In this document: positions 27,933 to 35,992 of the stretch, one piece after another
How positions within the stretch are numbered: position 1 is the first letter of the stretch
Layout of the letters: every line of letters starts with the position of its first letter
NCBI GenBank assembly: GCA_027494035.1
Contig: JAOSJQ010000001.1
Location: 868,001-932,000, forward strand
Source of the DNA: UTCFX2 sp002050125
GTDB lineage: Bacteria; Chloroflexota; Anaerolineae; Anaerolineales; UBA4823
Length of the DNA: 64,000 nucleotides
Direction of reading: 5' to 3'
Made by a program: the position numbers and the translations under genes
Notes under the pieces: model-generated
Seen by the model: only the letters and a program-made list of their open reading frames with translations
Told to the model about the DNA's origin: nothing
The model's database searches: none

Positions 27933-29069
27933 ATGAGAAAAATTATTGGAAAAATATTGCCATATGTTTTCACAGGGGGTATTTGTTTTGCACTTATTTT
28001 CCCGAAACTAGCCTTATCAGCTAATGCAAGCTCACTTGCAGTTGAAAACCTATATCCATCCCCAACCGGTGTTATTGCGACACCGTATGGAGGCAATATA
28101 GAAAGTCTTACGTTAATAAAAGTTTACATCCCTCTCATTTCGAAAACGTTCCCTCCTGATCCTACAACAAGTTGGTATATGGAGACTGTGAATACGGAAA
28201 TGCTGTTGAGTTTAGGATGCCAATTGGGCAATAGAGATCGTGAACTGAGCGGACAACAAGACAGTATCGTTATCCTCGATTTCGATTCTCCGACTTATAC
28301 GAGCGGAGTATACGGGGCAAATTTATTTGGTTATGGCCCTGTATCAACAAGTGCTGTAGCCGCTGCAGTTAAGTTCTTTGGTGCAGGTTATTACAATTGT
28401 GTATATCCCGACAGAGCATCAACCATTGTTATTGCTGTTGGAACAAATAATTGTGACTCAACAACTTGCTCTGGTGCTGCAATTGATGGCGAATACTATG
28501 CCCATGGAGCAGCTTGGGCAGTTATGGTAAATGAGATAGGGTCATATTTTGTTACCAATGGTTACTATCCGCAAGTTCGCGCTTATGGCGCAAGTGATAT
28601 AGAGGTTGGATGGAATGACTACTATACAACACGACAATGGGTCGACGGATATGACAGTATAAACAATTGGCCTATGTTTAACTTTGGAGATGCTGAAGGA
28701 TGTCCACAAGTTCGTACGGGCGAGAATTCTGGTTGCGCGAATGGTTGGTATCAATATACGATATGGTACGTCTCGGGAAGAGGCGGAGTAAATTCTTCAT
28801 CACCCTTACCACTAATTTACGCAAAAGATGGTGCAAATGGTAGGCAATGGTATAGTCTCAGTGCATATGGAGTTGACCTGCAAAATGGAAGGTTGGAACT
28901 CCAAGGGGCTGTTACACAACACTTGGCTTGTAGCCAAAGGATTTGCCCTCCTGGTACAAATAATTCACCACAAGAGGGATATATTAATCTTTACTCTGCA
29001 CTCAACTCAGACCCAGATACCAGTCAGCCGCTAAAATGGTCTACGGATATTGGATATTCTGGTTGGTAA
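27933..29069 (+). CDS. exported protein of unknown function in an AT-rich island
   Basis: The 378-residue protein starts with a signal sequence (VFTGGICFALIFPKLALSANA) and carries KVYIPLISK soon after it, like the YLPL segments of other exported proteins here. The rest is a globular domain rich in Gly, Asn, Tyr and Ser with several cysteines (SLGCQLGNRD, AAVKFFGAGYYNCVYPD, GTNNCDSTTCSG, CSQRICPPG), suggesting a disulfide-bonded extracellular fold. A segment around YAHGAAWAVMVNEIGSYF is amphipathic. Codon use is clearly more AT-rich than in the surrounding genes, a sign of transfer. No family recognised. The next gene is 20 bases downstream. Confidence 0.65.
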   Translation: MRKIIGKILPYVFTGGICFALIFPKLALSANASSLAVENLYPSPTGVIATPYGGNIESLTLIKVYIPLISKTFPPDPTTSWYMETVNTEMLLSLGCQLGNRDRELSGQQDSIVILDFDSPTYTSGVYGANLFGYGPVSTSAVAAAVKFFGAGYYNCVYPDRASTIVIAVGTNNCDSTTCSGAAIDGEYYAHGAAWAVMVNEIGSYFVTNGYYPQVRAYGASDIEVGWNDYYTTRQWVDGYDSINNWPMFNFGDAEGCPQVRTGENSGCANGWYQYTIWYVSGRGGVNSSSPLPLIYAKDGANGRQWYSLSAYGVDLQNGRLELQGAVTQHLACSQRICPPGTNNSPQEGYINLYSALNSDPDTSQPLKWSTDIGYSGW

Positions 29070-29089
29070 TTAATGAGGAGTGATCGACA

Positions 29090-29816
29090 ATGAACGAGAG
29101 GATCGACTCAAAAAGAAATATTTGGGGGGTTGCGATTCTTATAGTCGCATTGGGATTAGTAAGTATGCTAGTTTTCCAATTTGTTTTAGCAAAGGACATT
29201 CCGGCGAATCGGAATTGTGAGGGCACAGAAATAGAAATGTTTCGCACACAACTAGCCCTTATTCCTGGCTCTGATCTGTCGAAGAGAAAAAAAGGTAGAA
29301 GAAAAAATCACAGCATGGGAAACAATGGCTGCTATCTGTAAGAGTGCTACTCCCGTTACTGATATTCAAATTGTCACACCCCAATTCACACAAATATCCC
29401 CGGCTCCTTTTGTTACAGGAGTATTTGAGGGCCAGCCTGGTGCATATTTTCATGCATTTGAGGCAAAAATAGAGAACCATTGGAAGGGAATTGTAAACGG
29501 AAACCGCGTCATCGTATTTGCAGGTGCTTGGGTGAAGGACCCAAGCCAGGGGTTCATAGCTGTGCAAACAGCTCCTAAAAAGGGAAAGCCTATTTGGGGC
29601 TATTATCCTAGCGCCGCAAAATTAGGCGCTTTACGGATTGTTGATACAAAGGGTTCACGATTGATTATTCAATCAGCAAATGATAAAGATGTACTATTTT
29701 TTGATGTACCTGCATTATCGTTTGTAAATTCACTCGATGAAGTTGTAACCCCCAGTACACCAACTGATATTCCTGTTACGATACAACCAACTAATATTCC
29801 TTATCCTGTTCCATAG
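29090..29816 (+). CDS. membrane-anchored or exported protein, unknown; one-base frameshift
   Basis: An N-terminal hydrophobic helix (IWGVAILIVALGLVSMLVFQFVL) anchors or exports the protein. The frame is broken in the A7 run at 29287-29293; dropping one A joins SDLSKRKK to VEEKITAWETMAAICKSATPV and the downstream domain of about 150 residues (FVTGVFEGQPGAYFHAFEAKI ... WGYYPSAAKLGALRIVDTKGSR). The end is Pro/Thr-rich. It shares the AT-rich character of the gene before it and likely belongs to the same transcript. Not recognised. Confidence 0.6.
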
Positions 29817-29819
29817 CAA

Positions 29820-29865
29820 ACTCTCCGTAGAGAGTCCTTATTTGTCGTTTGGTGTTTTGACAAAT
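29820..29865 (+). terminator. tandem small stem-loops after the AT-rich genes
   Basis: ACTCTC-CGTA-GAGAGT and, ten bases on, ATTTGTC (29840-29846) paired with GACAAAT (29859-29865). Both are short, and no long T run follows; together they may end the AT-rich operon. Confidence 0.3.
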
Positions 29866-29967
29866 CCTTCTCTATTTGGTATGAATATTATTTCTCAAGA
29901 GCGTTAGGTGTTCTTAAAGAAGAATATCTTATTGGTGGGGCGCGCCTTACAGCAGGCATAATAAAAT

Positions 29968-30917
29968 TCATTCGCTTGGATAATAGGAAGCGGCTGCGCT
30001 CCAAAATCGGACGCCCAAACGCTCTACGACCTGCGCCTTTCCGCTCTTTTCCAAAGCCTCCAACACAGAGGTCACTTCCGCGGAAGGATAATGTCCAAGC
30101 GCCTCGATCAATTCAGCTTCCCGCATGGGGTGGCGGGTGATGATCTCGAAAATAGCGTTTACCAGCGATTCGGCTTCCCCAGATCGAACGTCCCGCTAAC
30201 AGGGAGGATCACGCGGGCAACGTCGCCCAGAATGGCTTTTGCGCGCGCAAGCCCCTCTTCATCGGCGGGCTGCACCCAGGTCTCTGCCGGGGGGCGGGTG
30301 GGCTGAAGGATGTGAACCTCGTCGGGTTGGATGCGCCCCAGCACGGCGGCGATTTCTTCCAGAGCAGCCGCGGTGTCATTGAGACCCCGCACCAGCATCA
30401 CCTCCACCCACAGGCGGCTCGGATATTCGCGGCGGAAGGCGGTCAACCCCGCTAGCAGCAGTTCAAAAGTCAGCCCTGCCAAAGGGCGGTTGATCTGGCG
30501 ATAAAGCTTCGAGTCCCCCGCATCCAGGGAGGGCAAGACGGCGTCGGCAGCCGCCAGGTCGGCGCGAATTTCGGGCAGGTAGAGCAGCGCGCCGTTGGTA
30601 ATGACCGCAACCGGCAGGTCGGTCATTTCCTTGACCGCGCGGATCATCCTCCCCAGCTCGCGGTGCAGCGTCGACTCGCCCGAGCCGACAAAGGTCACCC
30701 AATCAATTTCTCCGGGTTGGTGATAAGCCAAAGCGCGCTGCGCCTCACTCAGGATATCCTGACATGGGACGTACTCACGCCGGGCATTTGTCAGCGGGCG
30801 GGTGCGACCCAACTGGCAATAGACGCAGTTCCAGTTGCAGGTCTTGAGCGGCACCGGATCGACGCCTAAGGATTGTCCCAGGCGCCGTGAAGGAACGGGC
30901 CCGAAAACATAGGTCAT
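29968..30917 (-). CDS. radical SAM protein with C-terminal winged-helix-like domain, one-base frameshift
   Basis: The cluster motif CNWNCVYC (C-x3-C-x2-C) follows PVPSRRLGQSLGVDPVPLK, typical of COG0731-like radical SAM enzymes; GSGESTLH is the SAM-binding GGE-like motif. The uninterrupted frame stops at 30159, but one base missing from the four-C run at 30177-30180 restores DLGEAESLVNAIFEIITRHP and a further 60 residues (MREAELIEALG ... VTSVLEALEKSGKAQVVERLG) with winged-helix character, ending at 29968. The reaction is unknown. It lies 53 bases downstream of the UroD-like gene in the same direction. Confidence 0.8.
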
Positions 30918-30970
30918 GATTGCGCGCTTTTAGCTTTCCGAAACGACCATCAACACAGCGGGCGGGCTGG

Positions 30971-31948
30971 TCAATTACCGGACGCTGCTTGTTCCAACAG
31001 TTTCCGATAATAGCGGTAGTTCTCCCAGGGCACGTCGGCGCGCACCCGCCCGTCCGCCAGCGGAGCATAGCCGCCCTGGGCTAAAAGCGGCGGCACTTTC
31101 GTCTCCACCTCGCGCCGGATCGCTTCCTTACCTTCACGCAGCACGTCCAGGTCGATCCCGCCAATCAGCCGCAAATCCGTGCCAAACTCGCGGCGCAGTT
31201 CGCGGTAATCCATCTCATAGCCAAACACCTCCACCGCCCACAGGCAGTTGAAGCCCGCCTCCAACAGCGCCGGGATCAACGCGCGGCAATTGGCGTACGT
31301 GCGCAGGATGATCGTACGCACCCTGTGATCGCGCAGTACGGCAAGGATCGGCTGGTAGCCGGGCAGCGCCAGCTCGCGATACATTTCGGGCGAGATCAGC
31401 GGGCCGTGGTTGGCGCCGATCGGCTCGCTGAACACCGCCGCCTCGACCTCGACCTCTTCCAGCATCCGCGCGACCAGCCGGGCGTTGAGCTGACCCTGCA
31501 GATCCAGCATCTGGCGGATCACCGCCGGGTCGTCTTTCACCAGGTACATCAGCTCGTGAAAGCGGCTCCAGCCCTCCACCCCGGCGGATTCGAAAAAGCC
31601 ATGATGCACATAAAGCATGCGCACCTGCGCGCCGCGGCGCCATTTTGTTATCACACGGCTCCAGTTCTTTGGCAAGCGTTTGGGGTCGTCGGGGTCCAGG
31701 CGGCGGCTGTACTCTTCCACCTCGTCCAGGTTGGTCGGCCAGGTGGCGGGCATCGGGATGGGCCACAAATGCGCTTCGACCTCCTCGCGTTTGTCCATCA
31801 GGAACAAACGGGGCAGCGCGGCGTTCCTGGGCATGCCCTGGCCCCGCCAGGTCGCCAGCACGTCTTTCCGCAGCCCCTCGGCAAACAGCGGCGCCCGGTC
31901 GGGCTGACCGGATTCCATCGTCGCGCGAAATCTCTCACGGGAGTTCAT
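30971..31948 (-). CDS. uroporphyrinogen decarboxylase-like (UroD/MtaA superfamily) protein
   Basis: The 325-residue TIM barrel starts MNSRERFRATMESGQPDRAPL, the usual opening of UroD-family proteins. Later motifs include EPIGANHGPLISPEMYREL, the C-terminal IGGIDLDVLREGKEAIRREV and GGYAPLADGRVRADVPWENY. True HemE has an N-terminal RFxPxWxMRQAGR that is absent here, so this belongs to the broader group containing corrinoid methyltransferases. The zinc HxC motif of MtaA is not clear (LRTYANCRALIP has a Cys), so the reaction is open. The start lies six bases after a TATAAT, without a Shine-Dalgarno. Confidence 0.8.
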   Translation of the reverse strand: MNSRERFRATMESGQPDRAPLFAEGLRKDVLATWRGQGMPRNAALPRLFLMDKREEVEAHLWPIPMPATWPTNLDEVEEYSRRLDPDDPKRLPKNWSRVITKWRRGAQVRMLYVHHGFFESAGVEGWSRFHELMYLVKDDPAVIRQMLDLQGQLNARLVARMLEEVEVEAAVFSEPIGANHGPLISPEMYRELALPGYQPILAVLRDHRVRTIILRTYANCRALIPALLEAGFNCLWAVEVFGYEMDYRELRREFGTDLRLIGGIDLDVLREGKEAIRREVETKVPPLLAQGGYAPLADGRVRADVPWENYRYYRKLLEQAASGN

Positions 31949-31954
31949 AGGCTC

Positions 31955-31983
31955 ATTATATACTCGATTGGTTATCAGAGCAA
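31955..31983 (-). promoter_or_regulatory. promoter of the UroD-like gene, leaderless layout
   Basis: On the minus strand TTGCTC, 17 bases, then a perfect TATAAT ending six bases before the ATG at 31948. The predicted start point falls on the start codon. Confidence 0.5.
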
Positions 31984-32000
31984 ATCAAGACTTTTTTAGC

Positions 32001-32017
32001 AATATATGGTATATATT
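32001..32017. promoter_or_regulatory. 17-bp AT palindrome, possible operator
   Basis: AATATAT-GGT-ATATATT is a perfect inverted repeat in the spacer between the UroD-like gene and the divergent ABC transporter operon. It could bind a dimeric repressor for either gene or contribute a -10 element. The remaining spacer also has an 8-bp CACAGCCG/CGGCTGTG pair (32038-32045 with 32072-32079) before the strong AAGGAGG site. Confidence 0.3.
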
Positions 32018-32112
32018 AGATAACAAATCCAAAACCGCACAGCCGGTCTGTTTTTTCGGGCAATCTGGGCACGGCTGTGTGGGCAACCCAATGTTTGTAA
32101 GGAGGAGAAAGA

Positions 32113-34749
32113 ATGAAACGCAATACCCTGATGTTGTTAATGAGTATGGTCATGATCGTCAGCCTGGTGCTGACCGCATGCCAGCAGCCGCCAGCGCCCC
32201 CAGCTGTGCCGACTGCCGCTCCGGCTGAACCCACCGCCGCGCCCGCCGAACCCACCGCCGCGCCCGCTGAACCCACCGCCGCGCCCGCCGAGCCGACCGC
32301 CGTCCCCGAACCAACGGAGGTGGTAGAACCCACGCCCGAGCCCGTCACCCGCCACGGCGGTTGGTTTGACGAAGTGGTCTTCTCCGCCGTCGATGCAGCT
32401 TCAGCAGTTACCCAGATCACCTCGAACGCGATTGACATATACGCTTCGGGTGTCGCCTCGGACAAACTGCCTGAAATCGAAAAAGCAGGTCTTCCAAGAG
32501 CCAGCTCGAACGGTCTCTATTATGAGCTGACCTTCAATCCGGTTGGTCCAGTCTTTGAAAGCACGGGTAAGGTCAATCCATTCAACGACGCCCGCGCCCG
32601 TGAAGCCATGAACTGGCTGATCGACCGCGATTACATCAATCGCGAAGTCTATAACGGCGGTGCACTGTCTAAGTTCTTCAGCATCGTCACTCAGTTCCCG
32701 GATTACGCCACCAACGCTCAGGTGGTCCGCACACTGGAATCCAAGTATGCCTATGACCTCGAAAAAGCCGAAAAACAGATGGACGAGGTCATGCTTGGCA
32801 TCGATGGCGTCACCAAGGAAGGCGGCAAGTACATGTATAAGGGTGAGCAGGTCCCCATTATCCTGCTGATCCGTCCCGACTCCGACGGTACCCGCAAACC
32901 AATCGGCGATTACGTCGCCGACCAGCTCGAGAGCATCGGTTTCGCCACCGACCGCCAGTACAAGACCGCCTCGGAAGCCTCCCCGATTTGGGTTGGCGGC
33001 AATCCCGCCGACGGTTTGTTCCACATTTACACCGGCGCCTGGTCTGCTACGATCATCGACCGCGATGAGGGCGACAATTTCCAGTTCTTTGACACCCCGC
33101 AGTCCGAATACGGCTTCTCTGCCCTCTGGCAAGCCTTCAACCCCACCCAGGCATATATGGACCTGGCGGATAAACTGGCTTATAACCGCTTCTCCACGCG
33201 TGAAGAACGTAACCAGGCTATGGCGGAGATGCTCGAGATGGCGATGACCGAGTCGATCCACGTTTGGCTGATCGACGGCAAGAACTACGTCCCCTACAAA
33301 GAGGGGCTGGATGTTACCTATGACCTGGCTGCGGGTGTTGACGGCAGTCAGATCTGGCCCGTCACCTTGCGCTGGGCAGACAAAGAGGGTGGTCAGTTGC
33401 GTTGGGCGGCAACCGACGTGTATGTCGACCCGTGGAACCCCCTGGCTGGGTCGAACTGGGCTTTCGATGCCTCGATCCAACGCGCCACGCGCGGCAGCGG
33501 TTACATGATCGACCCCTACACCGGGCTGCTCTGGCCGAATCGCATCGAGCGCGCTGAAATCACCGCCGAAAAAGGCTTGCCAATCGGCAAGACCCTGGAT
33601 TGGATCTCCCTCGATTTCGCGGATGAAATCAAGGTCCCCGAAGACGCCATCGTCGACTGGGATGCCGCCAACCAGAAGTTCATCACCGCCGCCGAGAAAT
33701 TTCCGGAGGGCACCACCGCCAAGATTAAGAGCGTGGTTTACTACCCGAAATCGCTGTGGACAGATGTCAAGTACCACGACGGTTCTCCTATCACCCTGGC
33801 TGACTTCATCTATAGTTGGATCGTCAGCATCGACGCTGGTAAAGAAGAGTCGAAAATCTACGATGCATCCATCGCGGAAAACGTTGCAGCCGTTCTGGAG
33901 AACTACAAGGGTTTCAAGATCGTTTCCGAAGACCCGTTGGTCATCGAAGCGTATTCTGACGCTTACGAGATCGACGCCGAGTTGGACATCACCACCATGT
34001 GGCCCGAAGCACCTTACGGCGAGATGCCCTGGCCCACGACCGCCATCGCTGCCCTGGTTGACGAGGAAGGGAATGGCGCATTCTCGGCGGACAAAGCCGA
34101 TACCAATTCCTCCGATACCAAGACGGTGGAGTGGCTCAACTACATCGGCGGTCCGAGCCTGGATCTGATGTCCGAAGCGCTTGACAAGGCGATTGAAGAG
34201 AAATACGTTCCCTACGCCAATGCGATGAGCGCTTACCTCACGCCCGATGAAGCCGTAGCCCGCTATGAGGCGGTGAAAGCCTTCAAAGAGAAATACGGGC
34301 ACTTCTGGATCGGTTCAGGTCCCTATCTCCTTAAGGAAGTCCACCTGACCGAAAAGGTCGGCACCCTGGCTAGCAACCCCGATTACGCTGATCTGTCTGA
34401 CCGCTGGTCGATGTTTGGCCTCCCCAAGATCGCAGAAGTCGAGGTTGAAGGCGAGGGCAGCGTCGTCCTGGGTGGTGAGTTCTCGTTCGATGTCAACGTT
34501 TCCTTCGAGGGCGAACCTTACCCCGCCGATGAGATCTCAAGGGTCTTTGGTTTGCTCACAGACGCCACCGGCAACGTGATCGCTTCCATTCCAGCAGAGC
34601 TGGTTGAAGATGGTCACTACGTCATCACCGTCCCAGCCGACCTGGCTGCGACGATGGAAGCTGGCGCGGCAAAGATCGAAGCCGTTGTCGTGCCGCTGCC
34701 GGTTGCGATCCCGACCTTTGCGTCCTTCGAATTCGTCACCATCAAATAG
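32113..34749 (+). CDS. oligopeptide-type ABC transporter substrate-binding lipoprotein (SBP family 5-like)
   Basis: A lipoprotein signal (MVMIVSLVLTACQQ, Cys at the lipobox) is followed by PTAAPAE repeats and an 800-residue periplasmic-type domain. Family 5 hallmarks are visible but in unusual order: the motif normally in the C-terminal half (FNDARAREAMNWLIDRDYIN, about residue 158) comes before the one normally in the N-terminal half (YHDGSPITLADFIYSW, about residue 554). At 878 residues it is far longer than OppA/DppA (about 540), with an Ig-like tail from about 775. Start has AAGGAGGAG. Hairpin downstream separates it from the permeases, which is common where the binding protein is made in excess. 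Confidence 0.85.
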   Translation: MKRNTLMLLMSMVMIVSLVLTACQQPPAPPAVPTAAPAEPTAAPAEPTAAPAEPTAAPAEPTAVPEPTEVVEPTPEPVTRHGGWFDEVVFSAVDAASAVTQITSNAIDIYASGVASDKLPEIEKAGLPRASSNGLYYELTFNPVGPVFESTGKVNPFNDARAREAMNWLIDRDYINREVYNGGALSKFFSIVTQFPDYATNAQVVRTLESKYAYDLEKAEKQMDEVMLGIDGVTKEGGKYMYKGEQVPIILLIRPDSDGTRKPIGDYVADQLESIGFATDRQYKTASEASPIWVGGNPADGLFHIYTGAWSATIIDRDEGDNFQFFDTPQSEYGFSALWQAFNPTQAYMDLADKLAYNRFSTREERNQAMAEMLEMAMTESIHVWLIDGKNYVPYKEGLDVTYDLAAGVDGSQIWPVTLRWADKEGGQLRWAATDVYVDPWNPLAGSNWAFDASIQRATRGSGYMIDPYTGLLWPNRIERAEITAEKGLPIGKTLDWISLDFADEIKVPEDAIVDWDAANQKFITAAEKFPEGTTAKIKSVVYYPKSLWTDVKYHDGSPITLADFIYSWIVSIDAGKEESKIYDASIAENVAAVLENYKGFKIVSEDPLVIEAYSDAYEIDAELDITTMWPEAPYGEMPWPTTAIAALVDEEGNGAFSADKADTNSSDTKTVEWLNYIGGPSLDLMSEALDKAIEEKYVPYANAMSAYLTPDEAVARYEAVKAFKEKYGHFWIGSGPYLLKEVHLTEKVGTLASNPDYADLSDRWSMFGLPKIAEVEVEGEGSVVLGGEFSFDVNVSFEGEPYPADEISRVFGLLTDATGNVIASIPAELVEDGHYVITVPADLAATMEAGAAKIEAVVVPLPVAIPTFASFEFVTIK
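32227..32301 (+). repeat. 21-bp tandem repeat encoding EPTAAPA units
   Basis: Three full copies of a 21-base unit (32227-32247, 32248-32268, 32269-32289) and a diverged partial fourth encode a Pro/Thr/Ala linker just after the lipid-anchored Cys. Such linkers hold a binding protein away from the membrane; copy number may vary between strains. Confidence 0.85.
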
Positions 34750-34796
34750 GTTTCCAGGCTTTTGTCTGCAAGCTTGATGGTTGATTAACTCACACA

Positions 34797-34830
34797 GTAG
34801 GGGCAAGGCGATCGATTGCCTTGTCCCTAC
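34797..34830 (+). terminator. attenuator hairpin between binding protein and permeases
   Basis: GTAGGGGCAAGGC (34797-34809) pairs with GCCTTGTCCCTAC (34818-34830), 13 bp with one wobble. No T run follows, so partial termination or mRNA end protection is more likely than full termination. Confidence 0.6.
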
Positions 34831-34855
34831 TTGCCATTATTTGAGGGATAAACCG

Positions 34856-35992
34856 ATGGAACTAGAGCTTGATAGCAAAGCGCCAACCGAAAGAACCGCG
34901 CCCTCGGCTGCCTGGAATACAGCATCGCGGGTTCTGAAGTATTCCGTTGTCCGGCTGGTTTCTCTGTTTGTTACCGTGGTGATTGGCATCTACCTGACAA
35001 TTATGATCGCCAACATGGGCGGATATGTCGACAAGATGATGATCGCGGAAATCCAGGAGCGCGTCACCGTCCAGGTCGCCAAGAACCCCGCCAACAAGAC
35101 CATGGACCCGGCGACCAAGGCGAGAATCACCGAAGTACAAATTCAAAATGAGATCAAACGTTTGAAGCTGGACCAGCCGCTGGCGGTGCGCACCACGCGC
35201 TTTCTGAAAAACGCGCTGACGCTCAACCTGGGACGGGCGATGTTTCTGACCAGCGACAGCGGCTCGCGCTCGATTCGGGCGATCATCCTGGAGCGCATCC
35301 CCTACACATTGCTCTTGATGGGCACCTCTGAACTGATCTTGTTCTTCAGCACGCTCTACCTGGCGCTCGCCCTCTCCCGCTCGTACGGCAGTTTCTGGGA
35401 TAAGCTGGTCATCGCCCTTTCACCCACTTCAGCCGTACCGCCCTGGTTTTTTGGTATTTTCTTGATTTTGATCTTCGCGGCTGCTTTGAGACTACTCCCC
35501 TTTGGCGGCGTGATCGACGCCCCAGTGCCCCAGGATTTTTCAGCCAGAGCGTTAAGCGTCCTGAAACATTTGATCTTACCTGCCAGCGCCCTGATCATTT
35601 CATCCTTTTTCCTCAGCATTTATAACTGGCGCACATTTTTCCTGATTTATTCCAGCGAAGATTACGTTGAGATGGCAAAAGCCAAGGGGCTGCCCTCGCG
35701 CGATGTCGAGAGCCGCTACATCTTACGCCCTACGTTGCCCACCATCATCACTTCGTTTGCCCTGCTGCTAATCGGGCTGTGGACCGGCGCGATCATCACA
35801 GAAACCGTATTCCAATGGCCTGGGTTGGGCCGCACGACTTATAAAGCGATCGGGCTTTACGATACCCCGGTAATTGTCGGCACCACAATTATTTATGCCT
35901 ATCTGCTCGCAATCACGGTCTTTTTGCTCGATTTTATCTACGCGCTTGTAGATCCCAGGGTAAAAATTGGCAGCGGAGAATCCCCCCAATGA
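34856..35992 (+). CDS. peptide ABC transporter permease (DppB-like)
   Basis: About 378 residues, start ATG 34856 after TTGAGGGATAAACCG. Six membrane segments with the BPD inner-membrane motif YVEMAKAKGLPSRDVESRYILRP (EAA loop contacting the ATPase). A longer than usual hydrophilic section (about residues 55-125, MDPATKARITEVQIQNEIKRL) follows the first segment. Partner of the DppC-like protein, whose ATG overlaps this stop codon by four bases (ATGA), so the two are translationally coupled. Confidence 0.92.
   Translation: MELELDSKAPTERTAPSAAWNTASRVLKYSVVRLVSLFVTVVIGIYLTIMIANMGGYVDKMMIAEIQERVTVQVAKNPANKTMDPATKARITEVQIQNEIKRLKLDQPLAVRTTRFLKNALTLNLGRAMFLTSDSGSRSIRAIILERIPYTLLLMGTSELILFFSTLYLALALSRSYGSFWDKLVIALSPTSAVPPWFFGIFLILIFAAALRLLPFGGVIDAPVPQDFSARALSVLKHLILPASALIISSFFLSIYNWRTFFLIYSSEDYVEMAKAKGLPSRDVESRYILRPTLPTIITSFALLLIGLWTGAIITETVFQWPGLGRTTYKAIGLYDTPVIVGTTIIYAYLLAITVFLLDFIYALVDPRVKIGSGESPQ

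Noticed and set aside
32227..32301. Short direct repeats as a CRISPR array
   Set aside because: The 21-base units are contiguous with no spacers and encode a Pro/Ala/Thr linker in frame.
32401..34302. 633-codon open frame on the minus strand under the binding-protein gene
   Set aside because: It is a shadow of the strong plus-strand lipoprotein gene, a common effect of GC-rich codon bias; its product has no recognisable motif.
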